Shown here piece after piece: positions 46,980 through 59,243 of a stretch of 64,000 nt of DNA; positions within the stretch are counted from its first letter, which is position 1; every line of letters begins with the position of its first letter. The translations under genes were made by a program, and so were the position numbers. The notes under the pieces are model-generated. The model ran no database searches. It saw only the letters and a program-made list of their open reading frames with translations, and was not told where the DNA came from. Source of the DNA: Tachypleus tridentatus (lineage: Eukaryota; Arthropoda; Merostomata; Xiphosura; Limulidae); NCBI RefSeq assembly GCF_004210375.1, contig NC_134830.1, positions 64,520,326 to 64,584,325 on the forward strand, written 5' to 3'.

Positions 46980-47240
46980 AATTTTCTAGAAGTATGGGAT
47001 GGTTGTTATTATTGGTGAGCAATCAAATAGAAGACTTGATTACTTAGGTTACATTCTCTTCTTGCTGAAGTTTTCACGTGCTTGTGTGTACGTATTTGTA
47101 GGTGACGTGTATTTTTACCAACACAGACAGATTTACAGCTACCACAAGTGTATTTATATATAATCCATGAGTGGATAGGAACGAGGAGAAAGTCTTTAGT
47201 TTTAAGTATATTTTTAATTCTAAATTTTGACATAAGTACG
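46980..47240 (-). pseudogene. Penelope-like GIY-YIG endonuclease fragment
   Basis: The minus frame reads IIYKYTCGSCKSVCVGKNTR then HLQIRTHKH. This parallels the vYkftC..C...YiGkT.rhl..R..eH signature of the C-terminal endonuclease of Penelope-like elements. It belongs to a different subfamily from the 15-17 kb copy (CGSC in place of CNDTY). Confidence 0.7.
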
Positions 47241-47467
47241 AAACATAAATTAATAGGTTAGTAATATATTTGATTATTTTTAAATTTAATATTTAAGTTT
47301 AAAACCTTGTTTGCCAGTAAAAAGAATAATAAGAACTAGTGAATATTTTGGAGACAGAATGTAAGAAGTTAGGGGGATAAGCATTACTTTGTAATATGTT
47401 ATGAATTTTTGGAATTTTTTAGTGAAGACAGAAGTAGTCAGAAAATATATAGGCTCTGCTTAGATTT

Positions 47468-47722
47468 ATTTGTTTATGAAATTCGCGCAAAGCTACAAGA
47501 TGGCTATCAGCGCTATCCGTCCCTAATTTAGCAGTATAAGACAAAAGGGAATGAAGGTAGTCATCGCTACCCACCGCCAATTCTTGGGCTACTCTTTTAC
47601 CAACGAATACTGGGATTGATTAAAAAACCCGCGACTGAAAGGGCGGTCATGTTTGGTGTGACGGAGATTCGAACTCGTGACCCTCAGATTGCGAGTCGAA
47701 TGCTTTCACCACCTGCACACGC
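47468..47722 (-). mobile_element. Type A tRNA-derived SINE
   Basis: Minus copy with a short deletion around ttgattaaaaaacccgcg in the middle. Confidence 0.88.
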
Positions 47723-47927
47723 ACTGTTTAGAAGATTAGAACAAGGTTACGTTTAAAGTAGTCTGGTATGAAACTGTCACAAAAGAGCGAATACTTTTTA
47801 TGTTAAAATTTCACCAGTTTGATTGAAAATATGAACCCGTAAACCATCGCCAGTTTTGAACACAACCAGAATCTCAAGCTTAAAAAATTAATTCCAGCAA
47901 CAATATAATTATTAGTAGAAGATTTTG

Positions 47928-48150
47928 TTTGTTTGGAATTAAGCACAAAGTTACACAATGGGTTATCTGTGCTCTGTCCACAACGGGTATCGAAACACGA
48001 TTTCTAGCGGTGTAAGTTCACAGACATACTGCTTTGCCACTTGGGGGCATAAATTTGCACAAAGGGCTAGTTGTGCTGTGACCACCGCGTGTATCGAAAC
48101 CCGGTTTCTTGAAGTATAAGTCCGTAAACATACCATTGTGCCACTGCCAA
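47928..48150 (-). mobile_element. Two type B SINEs in tandem
   Basis: A full copy (47928-48046, cacaacgggtatcgaaacac) followed at once by a second one lacking its tail (48047-48150, gcgtgtatcgaaacccggtt), both ending tgccact. Confidence 0.8.
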
Positions 48151-48202
48151 TGATTAAACAATTGTAACTAAGTTATTCTCATTATAAGTCCCTAGAAGCA
48201 CA

Positions 48203-48275
48203 ACGATATGTCTACGGACTTGTAACGTTAGAAACCAGTTTCGATACTCGTGATGAGAAGAAATAGCCCAGTATA
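48203..48275 (+). mobile_element. Type B SINE, partial
   Basis: atgtctacggacttgtaacg, gaaaccagtttcgatactcg and atagcccag blocks on the plus strand. Confidence 0.6.
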
Positions 48276-48369
48276 TCGTTATTATTGCTATATTTGCTCA
48301 TGCTCAGTTGAACAAAGTCCAGTTTAAGGTGTCTGATGGAAATAACAAACATATCAAAGTGTTTTTTTC

Positions 48370-48605
48370 TAGGCCTAACACTTGTTTTACGAGGTTGATA
48401 TTATACTATATCTTACTGTAGTGAAACTGGAAAGTTCATGGGAGAATATTCGGATGATGTAACAAACATTGAGAAAAACAGAGCAATGTCCATGATTTAA
48501 AATGAGGAAATCTCATTGCAATAGAAAAATTATTAATTTTTAATAACCATAAAAACCAAAACTTTGTATAAACAGTGAGAGTAATAAATGTACGTTTTGT
48601 ATAGT
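48370..48605 (+). repeat. Dispersed repeat, copy 1 (pair of 49684-49915)
   Basis: Shared blocks: tctaggcctaacact/tctaggtctaacact, tttacgaggtt, actgtagtgaaac, atgatttaaaa, tttttaataacca, gtataaacagtgagagta. Confidence 0.75.
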
Positions 48606-48659
48606 ATGAAGTAAAAAGTCTATGCTCGAGATCATAGACTATCATATAGAAAATATGTT

Positions 48660-49420
48660 CTAATAAATACTTAAACCTTTCTAGATAGATATATTTTTAC
48701 ATTTCTGAATATGGCTGTTATTATAATAACAGAAGGATCCATACTCTACAAGCGTAATTAACGCTTTATTGTATTATGTTACAGTCATCATCACAATTCG
48801 TTTCAATACGTATGAGATTAAATATGTATATGCTGTTACAAGGACTTTTAACCCTATGAAATTTCTTAAGTGTTTTGTAGACAGAGAAATATATAAACAT
48901 CTCATTAAATAGATATTCTGTAACTTTTATACTTTATTCTTATTCATATAATCTTATTTCATCTCATTTAATATGTGTTTTTATCTAGCTACCTTGTTAT
49001 AACTACAAATTATTTGTTTATTAAAGATAACAGTGACTGTAACTGATCCGGATATTTTTCAGCTACCACTGATTGACATATTTTTATATATTTCCAAATG
49101 ATTAGTCAACTTGACTTTATTATAAGCCTAACAAGTTCTGATTCTTGTCGATACAATATCATTAACTACATACTGTCTTTGATCTCTAGATATTGAAACA
49201 TGGCCTTGACACATTATAGTTTGCATTGACAACGGAAAAAGTGATACAGCAGCAGCTTTTGTTACCCATTGTAACATCGTCATAAGTTTATGTTCTATTA
49301 GTTAGTCGAGGCTACAAAAAAAATCTCGGATTTCGTTTAAGCTGAATCGTATAATTCGTTCTTTCTTTCTTTATTCTTAAATAACTTAGCAAGCAAATGT
49401 CTTATATCGCTTAAACGTTT
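48660..49420. other. Intergenic, nothing recognised
   Basis: AT-rich DNA without recognisable gene or element. Confidence 0.5.
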
Positions 49421-49423
49421 CCA

Positions 49424-49520
49424 AGTGGGTCAGTGGTAATTTAAGAGTTATAACAATAAGAACCGGGATTAGATTCCTCGTGGTATATAGAGTTCAGGTA
49501 GCCTATTGTGTAGTTTTTTG
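49424..49520 (+). mobile_element. Type B SINE, diverged
   Basis: aagtgggtcagtggtaattt head, gggattagattcctcgtgg and gtagcctattgtgtag tail. Confidence 0.55.
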
Positions 49521-49683
49521 ATGTCAAATAAATTGAATTTCACTGTAGGCCTAAACCAAAATGCCTCGCGGAAGTGAAAGTAGTTGTAGAGCAAAGGTTA
49601 CAGTTACAAAATCCAATTAGTCCAATATTCCGTCTATTTACTCTGTTCTATTTTCAGCATGTAATAGATAAAAAAAACATTTT

Positions 49684-49915
49684 TCTAGGTCTAACACTTT
49701 TTTTACGAGGTTAGCATAATGCCGTATTTTACTGTAGTGAAACGGATGAGAATGTAACAAACCTTTGGATGAAATACAGCAATGCTCATGATTTAAAAAA
49801 GAAACCTCATTGTAATCGAACAATTACTATTTTTTAATAACCACAAAAAACAAGCCTCAATATGGGGCATTCTCTTCGTTACCTTTGTTTGTATAAACAA
49901 TGAGAGTATTAAATA
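49684..49915 (+). repeat. Dispersed repeat, copy 2 (pair of 48370-48605)
   Basis: Same order of blocks as copy 1, with a 30-bp extra segment (cctcaatatggggcattctc region) before gtataaacaatgagagta. Confidence 0.75.
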
Positions 49916-49919
49916 TATG

Positions 49920-50890
49920 TGTTTGTGTGCGGAATCACCAACCGTAACAGTGCAGCTGCTTTCTTTGCAGTCTACCGTTTGGAGCGCTACAATCGGAATA
50001 ATTACGCTTATGCTTGGTGAACTTTGCCAGAATGTGAAGATCGCTTATCTTCCACTTTTTCTATCTTTGTCATTCGCTTCTGAGTATATAATAAAATAAT
50101 GTATATTGATTCAAAGATATCCCGTCTTTACTATTTCGCTATTTGATAGGTGGACTAAAACTGTTTTAAGTGTGCAAGAAATCAATCCACACATGCGTTG
50201 TCTCTCTCTCTTTTGTTTTGTAATAAATATCAACATTATTGTGCAAATAGTGTTCTCTATTTTAAATACTCTCACATTTTTAAACCTTCTTTTTAAAATG
50301 TTATATAATTATATCCCATAAGCCAGTTGCACAACATGTAAATAATGAAATATGAATGAACTAGGATTGCACTTTAACTACGAAAGACTAAAATAGTGAT
50401 AGCGCTGTGTATTCGAACTGCTTATTGCTACAAGTAAACTTGGGTAATTTATCTATCTATAATTCTAGTTTATTTAATTTCATAAAAATAAAACAACAAC
50501 AACTTTTAAGATTCCGATAATTTTATAATTATGTCTTCAGTAAAATCCTATAAGTTAATTCGTATTATGCTAATTTGTCATGTTTTCGAATCGACAACTA
50601 CTTAGAATAAATTTGTAATATAATTTTAAAACATTTAATATAAATGTGAAGATCAAATCTGTTATTTGGTTTCTCACTGAATTATACTGATTTTGTAGAA
50701 TTTTATCTCTCATCACTAACCCTAGACAAGTGTGAAAGGAGAAAGTAAAACTAGACTTTTTACTGTAATGAGGTGTGATTTATATGTATAGTATTTTACT
50801 TGTCACATTAAACTTAGATGTACACAGATTAAAAACAAAGTATTGATGCGACTAGTTTATTCTCTGCGTATAATATTTTTAGGTGACTTG
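49920..50890. other. Intergenic, nothing recognised
   Basis: Small open frames of 60-71 residues at 49917-50321 show no recognisable domain or splice pattern. Confidence 0.45.
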
Positions 50891-50892
50891 TA

Positions 50893-51003
50893 GCCCATCG
50901 CTAGTACAGCGGTAAGTCTACGAATTTACAGTGTCAAAATCAGGGGTTCGATTCCAGTCGGTGGGCTCAGCAAATAGCTCGATGTGGCTTTGTTATGAAA
51001 AAC
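50893..51003 (+). mobile_element. Type C tRNA-derived SINE
   Basis: cgctagtacagcggtaagtc head, aggggttcgattccagtcgg with a good box B, and caaatagctcgatgtggctt tail. Confidence 0.8.
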
Positions 51004-51074
51004 ATTAGTAACATCAATGCTACTTATTTGCCAAATCTTATTGAAATATAGGATTACTGTGATAACTTTTATTT

Positions 51075-51197
51075 GTTTGTTATTAATCACACTACGCTAA
51101 ACAAAGAACGATCAGTGCTTCGCTTACTACAAGTATCGAAACCCGGTTTCTAGAGGTATAAGTCCAGAAACTTACCACTATTCCACTGGGAGTCCTG
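51075..51197 (-). mobile_element. Type B tRNA-derived SINE
   Basis: tacaagtatcgaaacccggt and ctattccactgggag match the type B head. Confidence 0.75.
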
Positions 51198-51289
51198 TGA
51201 TAAATGAAATGCAACTAAACATACAATATATGTATCGGACATAGCGGATAGCCCAATGCTGTTTTGTTTTAAAACAAAACAAACGAAAA

Positions 51290-52380
51290 ACACTAAACAT
51301 ATAATTTTAAGGAACTTATATTTTTATCAATAGATGGTAAGAGTAGCATATTGTTGTCTAACACAGTTAAACATTCAACTAGTTATTAACTAAATTATAA
51401 CTACAACTTTTAAATTCCATTTTTAAGACAACTTTCGCGGAAAGTGCTATAACTTTAAATATAAAAAAATCAGTAAGATGGAAGATAAATAAACAGATTA
51501 CAGGATGAGACTGAAGAAATTTTCGTAATCGCATCAAATCTCACAAACGATACGTACAGCACAGGAAGATTAAAGTGTAAATTGTACAGGAATGTTAATA
51601 ATATTATACGGATACAAGTTTCACATTTGTCACACGTTTCCACCAGGAGTGCAACTGTTGTTTTTCTCTCATATTTCCCACGTTTATCATAAGACTTTTC
51701 GATTGCCATGAAACACATAGTACCATCATAAAACTGGAAAATGTGCAAAGAGGTAAATTACTGAAATATTATTACACCCCAGAATTCAATGCCAAGTTAG
51801 ATCTCAGAGAATAATATTGAGTGAATAATATCTTGAAGAGGATTTTGTCCCAGTTTGCTGTGAGCAGGTTTATATAAAAAAAATAGACATGTTGGATTTG
51901 TGATAAGTCATGTACAGGAACACCACTGACACCTTATTGAAACTATCGCCGAGATAAACCATGCCACAGTAGAGAAAAACAGCACAAGTACACATGGATA
52001 TAGCAGAGTACATTATGCCACCTGGTGTCTGGATTTGCCAATTTCAACTGGCATGGTTATTTTCTGTGTGTGTGAGCTTTGCAAATGTTTTGTTACAAGT
52101 GACATCATGTTTAAACAACGAAGGAGACGGACTTAGCCCCTTCCTGTAATTTTTCGTTGTAAATCTCTGCAAAACTAGAAGCGATAGACCAATGTCCTAC
52201 CAATATTTTATGGACTGACGAAAAGCAGTGCATCCTTTCTGAAAGTGTCGACATTCGCAAATGCATTAACTGGTTGGAAACCAATACGCATGTAATATTT
52301 CCCACACAGCCATATGATGTTAAGGTGACAAAGCGGAGTGATTTCACAGCTTACTTTGTTAATGAACCATTCTTTTTTAG
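51290..52380. other. Intergenic, nothing recognised
   Basis: Short open frames on both strands, none with a recognisable domain. It ends at the acceptor of the candidate exon at 52381. Confidence 0.45.
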
Positions 52381-52552
52381 ACGAACCATTACCTCATGTA
52401 CTGCAAATTTGCCCAGTCAATGCTGCACAGGACCATGTTATGTTCAAAGTTACTGTGATTTTCATACTGGAGAAAAGAAACGTGATAAGCACTACACTTT
52501 CCCTGCAGGTCTGTGTCTCCATGGACATTGTCAACCAATTGAAATACGTCTT
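52381..52552 (+). CDS. Candidate isolated cysteine-rich exon (unknown protein)
   Basis: It lies between a good acceptor (ccattcttttttag) and a good donor (CTT|GTGAGA). The open frame encodes about 57 residues with eight cysteines: SCTANLPSQCCTGPCYVQ, YCDFH, a Lys/Arg patch (GEKKRDKHY), then FPAGLCLHGHCQP. The last part resembles the G-x-C-x-x-G-x-C ending found in many secreted arthropod proteins. It would enter with one base completing a codon and leave in phase 0. I found no partner exon, signal peptide or stop in the neighbourhood, so it may be a lone exon of a gene with distant exons, a pseudogene, or chance. Function unknown. Confidence 0.3.
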
Positions 52553-52799
52553 GTGAGAACACTTTTAGGACAGAATCATTTCACCCACATTTCACTGAGA
52601 AGCTTTACACAATTTCAGACCTCAAAAATACAATTGTCCAGTAAGTGACCAGCATACCAGTTGTTACTATAATGTTATTTGTCACACAAGTAGAATTTAT
52701 TCTGGATGCTTCAGTAAGACAATTTGAATACTTGCTATGATTGATCAGGCATTAGGTCTTAAGGCATGGATGAAAAACTAGAGTTTGTTTCTTATGACA

Positions 52800-53110
52800 G
52801 CAAGTGATATTTTTTCTTGCTTCTTTCTCCGTGTATTCGTTTTCTCTCACATTTTAATCTCTTGCTAAATGCTTGTCTTTTATATCCCTTTCTCAATGCC
52901 TTGATCAGATACGAATATTTTTCTTATATCAAATCGTAAGGTCTTATAATTCTAGGGAGTTCCATAATTCCCATAGGGTCTATATTAAGAAGACGGCTAC
53001 TCCCTCGTATTCTCCTATACTTTTCAAACGTCGTAGAGTGCTGTCATTGTCTAATCCCTTAGGAAATGCCCAAAAGTCGGCAACTTTCTCACTTCCCTCA
53101 ATTTCAGCTT
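52800..53110 (+). repeat. Diverged repeat, copy 1 (pair of 54315-54610)
   Basis: Shared blocks: tatatccctttctcaa, ggtcttataa/tgtcttataa, gtaattcc-type, ctaatcccttagg/ctaatctcttagg, gtcggc..ctttctcacttc. No protein function recognised in either copy. Confidence 0.65.
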
Positions 53111-53159
53111 ATGTTTCTAACGCTGAGTTTCATAAAACACCTTCTTCATTTTCCTGAAT

Positions 53160-54310
53160 ACATTCAACGGTGTTGATTGTTTTCAATCTCAGTTGTATAT
53201 CTGTCTAATTATCATGTTATCCAAGACTCCAGAATTCTGGTGTATCATCACAGCTTTGAATAAATCATTTCACTTCTCAAAGTCTTTCGTAGAACATTGT
53301 CTATACATACAGTTTGTGTCTTTACATTCTATATCGCCACAATCTCATATATAGATTAGTACGGTTGTAAGATTTAAAAAAAAACATTCACAGTTTTATA
53401 AATCTACATCTCTTCGTATCTTTATATATACGGTTAATCAGGATATAACCTCCATTTTTTTCCATTTCATCATTAGTACGTTCACAAATTCTTACTCTTT
53501 CATTCATTTGCATGGTCAGACAAACACAGATAATATAATTCTTAACTCAATTTGGATGAATCTTAATACATGAAAATTTTAATCAGAGTGAAGCCACAGA
53601 CTTATCTTAATAATTCAAGTACGATATCAGGGCAACTGGAATCCGTAAATGCTTGCTGACTACTGTTGGGCACTGCAACATGATGCAACGGACATTGAAT
53701 ACAAACGAAAATATTAGAAACATAAACGCAATTAAATACGTTATTGCCAGAAAAGAGTTAACTGTCTATTTCTCAGAGTTCCCACGTGATGAAGCAAAAT
53801 CAAAACTATATTTGTGCATACCCACCAGGTACCTGTCACAATCAGCAAAAGCATTTCAGGAAGCAAAACTTTTCAAAAAAATTGTTGTACGGTGTAATTG
53901 TTACTACGTGTGATACTCAATTATCTAGATTTACTTAACGCTTCACTTTTTACCAATGATTCATAATTCTCATCTAGTGTCAATAATCCACCCTTTATCA
54001 ATGAACCACACTGTTTATAATCCAGTAAGAATTAACTGCCAAACATCAAACAAGCAAGATAAGAAATAAAAAGAAGAAAATTTACTCTCTTTCTCGACTT
54101 TACTGCTGTATAGTTGATATGATTCCAGCTTCAAATTATTTTGTGTTGCTAACCTTGCTTTGATTGTGCCATACTCGTAATTTACTTCCTCTTTAACTTT
54201 GTTAAGGTTGTGCTTATTTCCATCATGAATCAACTTATACCAATATACATAACAAATTGTTTTTTGTTATTATAACCAACACTGCACAGATTTATAATTA
54301 GGTGTGTTTT
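53160..54310. other. Intergenic, nothing recognised
   Basis: Includes an 86-residue open frame (53653-53913) with no recognised domain. AT-rich and pyrimidine-rich stretches only. Confidence 0.4.
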
Positions 54311-54314
54311 TTTC

Positions 54315-54610
54315 TTGCTGGCAGCACATGACTTTCTTCTCTCTCTCATATTTCCCGGCCATTTCTTCTTCTGTTAGGTGTCGTGCCCATTATATCCCTT
54401 TCTCAAAAGCCATGCTTAACGCAACTACTTCTCTTATACCAGTTTTAAATGTCTTATAAACATAAGAGGTTTTGTAATTCCTGCAGTGGCTAAACAAGAA
54501 AGAAATAATTTTCTAACACTTGGAGTGCAGCAATACCCTAATCTCTTAGGGACTGACCAAATGTCGGCCGCTTTCTCACTTCTCTATCTTTTAAGTATTA
54601 TTCCTCACAC
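54315..54610 (+). repeat. Diverged repeat, copy 2 (pair of 52800-53110)
   Basis: Same order and orientation as copy 1, about 1.5 kb downstream of it. Confidence 0.65.
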
Positions 54611-54756
54611 TGAACTACACAAAAATGATTCACTTAAGCCTGATGTTACAAATAATCTTCTATCCAGCTGATCTGTTAAGAAGTGAAAATGGAAGTTTTA
54701 ACTGGATCGGCACTTCTTGTGCAAGTGGGCTAAATGTTAAGATCAGGTACCAACAG

Positions 54757-57036
54757 CCCTGGATTAACCATTAAGCAAAATAAGCACGTGCTTAGGGCAC
54801 CAAGGGAAGGGGGCACCACAGAGTTTTCCCTAGCTATCATGTCCTTAACTTTTTCATTGCCACAATTAACGTTAGTCGATATTTTTTAATTAACCTTATC
54901 TGCCGTATTCGACTTTACTCTGCATTGTTAAAAAAAACGTCTTCTGTGGCTCGGTGAGTGACTAAGGTTTCAAGAAACTGCTAAACTATGTATCTAAAGT
55001 AAAAAGTCATTGATTTGCGAAAGATTATTGTAAAGAGCAGTACAAAATGTTCATAAAACTTCAGGTAAAAGATGATCGTATGCTATGATGTCTGACCTTG
55101 AAGATTAAATATTTTTCTCAATCATTTCTTCTGGTATGGCTATTTATAAGAAATTATAGGCAGTGGAACTGTTTTGTTTTACTTTTTACTGCTTTATTCA
55201 GTCACATTTACAGAAAAATAAGTGTAATACCACAGAAACATAAGTCAAACGAAATGCTGACGTGGCTAGTTTTATATTTTTCTGGCTTCTGTTTTCGTAC
55301 GTTGTATTTGGATAATTGTCTCGTTTATTTTAGTTTTATTTACGTTACTCATGTGTGTTTTGTAATTATTTTTTGTAAATGTGTTTCTCACTGAAGCTTT
55401 TCTGACCTGTAATCTTTTTGGCTTCAAACAACTACTGCTGTAAAAAAACCTCATTTGTGTGTGAATACATGTTTTGAAATGCATCATACAAATAAAAAAA
55501 TGAGAAAGGAAAGACCATGTAACAATGGCACTGTTCATAGATTACATGAAGCCTATAGTAGTATTTGGGCATGTATGTGTTTCCTTGTAATAATATAAAC
55601 AGATCTGAAGCTGAGATTTACTTAGGAGATAAATACAAGTGTCCTGTCTTAAATGTGATTTAAGATCAGGCACCCTTGTTTTTATCCCCATTCATAAATA
55701 GTCCACAAAATTTTTCAAATATGCCATTTTTAGACCCAAAAATGGAGATCACAATTATATTCTTCTTAGCTCTTCCTTGCTCCTATCCTGACGTCATAAT
55801 GCCCCGACCCGGCCTGACCCTCTGGTGATGTTTTTTATGAGAGGAAAGAACAATCCGCGACAGAAACACAGAGACAACGACGACAAACTTTTAGGTGTAA
55901 TCCAATTATTTTGCAACTATAAATTCAGATCAGTATGTGTTCTATTACATTTCTGAAAAGCTGGGAAAACAATTGACTGATCGGAGTAGTCTAAAGGTGA
56001 TAATTCGACCTTTTAGGTAAATTTGCGTAAGGCTTCGACATGTCCGACAACATGATTCTTAACGTTGTTATTTTTATCAATGAAATCCATTTAGTAATTT
56101 CTAAAAAAGTGCATGAATTGAACAAGTTCATGTGATCAAGGTTAGTACTGAGTACTGGGCTTAACGTTAGTGGCCTCAGTTGCAATTTATTGGCATTAGG
56201 CCTAACGTTAGTGTTGTTATCTGAGAACTGTGTGACAATAACGTTAGGTGTAAATACTGTAACTAGTTTAGTCTAAGGACACTGGAGATGCTACTGTAGC
56301 CTGGAATAATGAAGTAGACTATTCCCAATTTAAGGGCGTCGTTTTGAATTTGCCTTCGCATGCAGGCATGCAAATAAAGTTTCAGAAATATGCCTATTTT
56401 GTTGATGTATGGTTTATTGGCTTATCTAAAGTCCCCAGGTCAAAACTGAGCCCAGAGTTGAGGTTACAACTCATTCTTCAGATATTTGATTAGGATGAAG
56501 GGGCTCTAGCCTAGGCCTAACCCAGTATTTAGTAGTTCATTGTGCAATACAATTACAATTGATTACATGATATGTATGTGTACCAGTACAGAATGATCAC
56601 TGTGTATATGGGCTACTACAGTATGTGTTGTTGATCAAAAATTGTTTTGGAATACTTTTGGACTCACAATGGATTTGCAAATTACCATTGGCATTGCTTC
56701 TTGCATACAGCTACTATAACAACAACCTTAATGAAACTTTTGTAATGACTGAAAAATAATTCTCCTAAAATGGATTGAAGCCAGTCTCGAATTGTTTTCA
56801 ACCAATCCGAACGCAACAAATCAATAAAGGTATTTATGAATTCATGTTTATGTGCTGATGGACATAAGTCCTAGAATAACTTTCTAACAATCTTTGTCTA
56901 AATGTAGACCTAGAATTTAGAATGTGTGATTGTCTTAACAACGTTTTTCTTTGTGAATTTCGGTGTTTTTCTAATCATTATAACTATATATTATTTGTGT
57001 TTTTTATTTTTGTTTCTGTATTTTTCAGATTGCAAG
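54757..57036. other. Possible 5' region of a hAT element
   Basis: CAGCCCTGGATTAACC near 54757 with aagcacgtgcttagggcacc is reminiscent of hAT-element ends, and the transposase relic begins at 57037 in the same direction. A T-rich acceptor (gtatttttcag) precedes that ATG. Intervening DNA is not recognisable. The link is inferred. Confidence 0.3.
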
Positions 57037-58690
57037 ATGAAACATGTTCAATTAAGTGGTGCACAAAAGAGAAAACTGGCAAAAAAGAACCAAAAAAGGC
57101 TTTGGATTTAGTGGCCAAGACTGGAAAGCTGACCAATTTTTTCACTCAACTTACACAACATGATCTTCTAAAGCAAAATCCATCTCCGCAATCAGAAGTC
57201 ACTTGTGCTGCATCTGACTCTAATAAGATTGAAGTTGAACCGAGCTCCACACCTACAAGTACCATTATGTCTACTTCATGGTCAGAACATCATAATGTTG
57301 AGGTGTCACAAGCTGTCTCAACTGACACAGGTCTCACAACTGATCTCACTTCACCTTTAAATTTTCCTGATATCTTTAGTGTTAATATTGATGCAAGTTG
57401 CTCTTTAAGACAGTCTGGACTATGGTAAAATGCTTCTGTCCACAAAAGATGAAGAAACAATTAAAGCAAAAAATCTAGGGTTATGGCTCGTTTTCTCTGC
57501 TGATGATGTGGCTTATTTGGATTGCTTGTGGACCCACTGACTGTCAACAAAACAATAAGCCATTTGGCAAATCTTGCCGGACTTTCAGTAGCAGCAAACC
57601 AACGAGATACTGTTCGCAAAAACTTTTCTTTGGGGTAAAAGCCAATGGCGAGCAATACAAGAAGAGAGTGATTATTGTATTCATCATCAACAGGGTCAAT
57701 TTACCGCTTTGTTTATAAACGTTTTGCCCCTAAATTTTCCTCGCGTTTTGTTGAAAGAAAAGGATTCAGTGACTAGCGAAATACCATTGTAAATTTTCAT
57801 CATGAAAGAACCACTACTCACCGAGACTCTATGCTAATATACTTAACTCGCAGACAAGGTTTAGGTTTGCGACAAGAGTCAGAAAAACAAATTAAAGAAA
57901 AGTACAATTACTGGGAACATGTCTTGAAGCGTGTAATAGCTGTTATTCGTACGTTACCTGAACGTGGCCTGGGTTTTTGAGGAACAGAAGAAAAATTTGG
58001 TTCACTGCAGAACGGGAATTTTTAGGGCTGCTTGAGCTCATAAGTCAGTTTGATTCATTTTTAGCAAGGCACATTTCGAAATACGGAAATTCTGTGAAAG
58101 GAAGTCCTTCTTATTTGTCCAAAGCCACCTGTGAAGAACTTATTGAACCAATGACTCAGAAGGTCCACGCGTTCATTGTTGATGAAGCAAATTCTTCTGG
58201 TTATTTTAGCTTGTCAGCTGACACGACGCCAGATTTATCACATGTAGATCAGTGTGGTGTTGTACTTCGATACTTAAAAGATGGGCAGCCTGTTGAACGC
58301 TTTTTAAGCTTTCTGGAACTGAAAAGCCATACCAGTGAGGAAATGGCGAACCAGATATTGCAGTACTTATGTGAGGTTTGCAAACTTCATTTTTCAAAAG
58401 GTAGGGGCCAGCTTTACGACAATGCTGCTAACATGTCTGGGCGTTATAAGGGGATGCAGCAAAATATTTTAGAAGAAAATAAGTTTGCCATATATGTGCC
58501 CTGTGCATCCCATTCACTAAATCTGGTAGGACGTAGTTCTGTTGACAGCTGTCAAGTGGTAGTTAATTTTTTCTCTACAGTGCATTTGCTCTATTAAGAT
58601 TTTCAGCCTCAGCCAGCCGGTAGAAAATTCTTAAAGCTTGTCTTGGAAATGAAAGTGTTAAAATCCCTCTCTGATACGTGTTTTATGTTA
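57037..58690 (+). pseudogene. Broken hAT-type transposase (ZMYM1-like, DUF4371 type)
   Basis: The start reads MKHVQLSGAQKRKLAKKNQK, then shifts frame to LVAKTGKLTNFFTQL. A degraded TTF-type zinc-finger region follows with many stops (LTRRQGLGLRQESEKQIK, YWEHVLKRVIAVIRTL are visible). The longest intact part (57977-58597) encodes FDSFLARHISKYG, YLSKATCEELIEPM, FSLSADTTPDLSHVDQ, GQLYDNAANMSGRYKGMQ and FAIYVPCASHSLNL, the RNase-H-like core of these proteins. KSLSDT follows after another shift, and the C-terminal half is missing. Inactive. Confidence 0.85.
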
Positions 58691-58799
58691 CCATTTTAAT
58701 TTATTGTTGACTTATTCAGTTGATCTACTCAAATGTTTATCTGTATGCTCATCAATTGAACCTCACTGATCCACCTATCAGTTTGAAAGCTTATAACCT

Positions 58800-59240
58800 A
58801 CAGTGGCGGACCACAAATAGTTCATTGTTCAAAGCAGTAGGGAGAGCCATTACTGAATGTGTTTCAAAATATTCAATTGAATTAGGATTTGCTTATTGAG
58901 CTGGCCACAGTAATTCGTTTTACATCAAATTAAAATAATACGTGAGTAGTGAGTTATTGTATAACTTGCCAGCAAGTTTCATTGAGGTATAAATTCTGTC
59001 ATCTTAGAATAATTGTGCAGGTTCAGTAGAATACCAGGAGGGCCACTAGAAGATGTATTTTGGAACTAAGTTTTAACTCTCCAGTCTTAATTAGTTTGAT
59101 AAAGCGACAGAGTCAAACATAAATTAAAACCCTGCAAAACAATTTTTATATGATTCTGTAACATATTTTTAATTAAAAATTGATTTTAATATCGATGTTT
59201 GTTTTAGTTAAATATATATTTAGAAATGCAAGTAAATTCT
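58800..59240. other. Intergenic with possible transposon terminus
   Basis: CAGTGGCGGACCAC at 58803 resembles the end of the MITE at 4360 and could be a DNA-transposon terminus. Nothing else recognised. Confidence 0.3.
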
Positions 59241-59243
59241 AGT

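Noticed and set aside
53653..53913. 86-residue open frame
   Set aside because: No recognisable motif; could not be told from chance without a search or transcripts.
55098..55394. 98-residue hydrophobic open frame
   Set aside because: T-rich DNA yields Phe/Leu/Val-rich frames by chance; no start context, splice sites or homology that I recognise.
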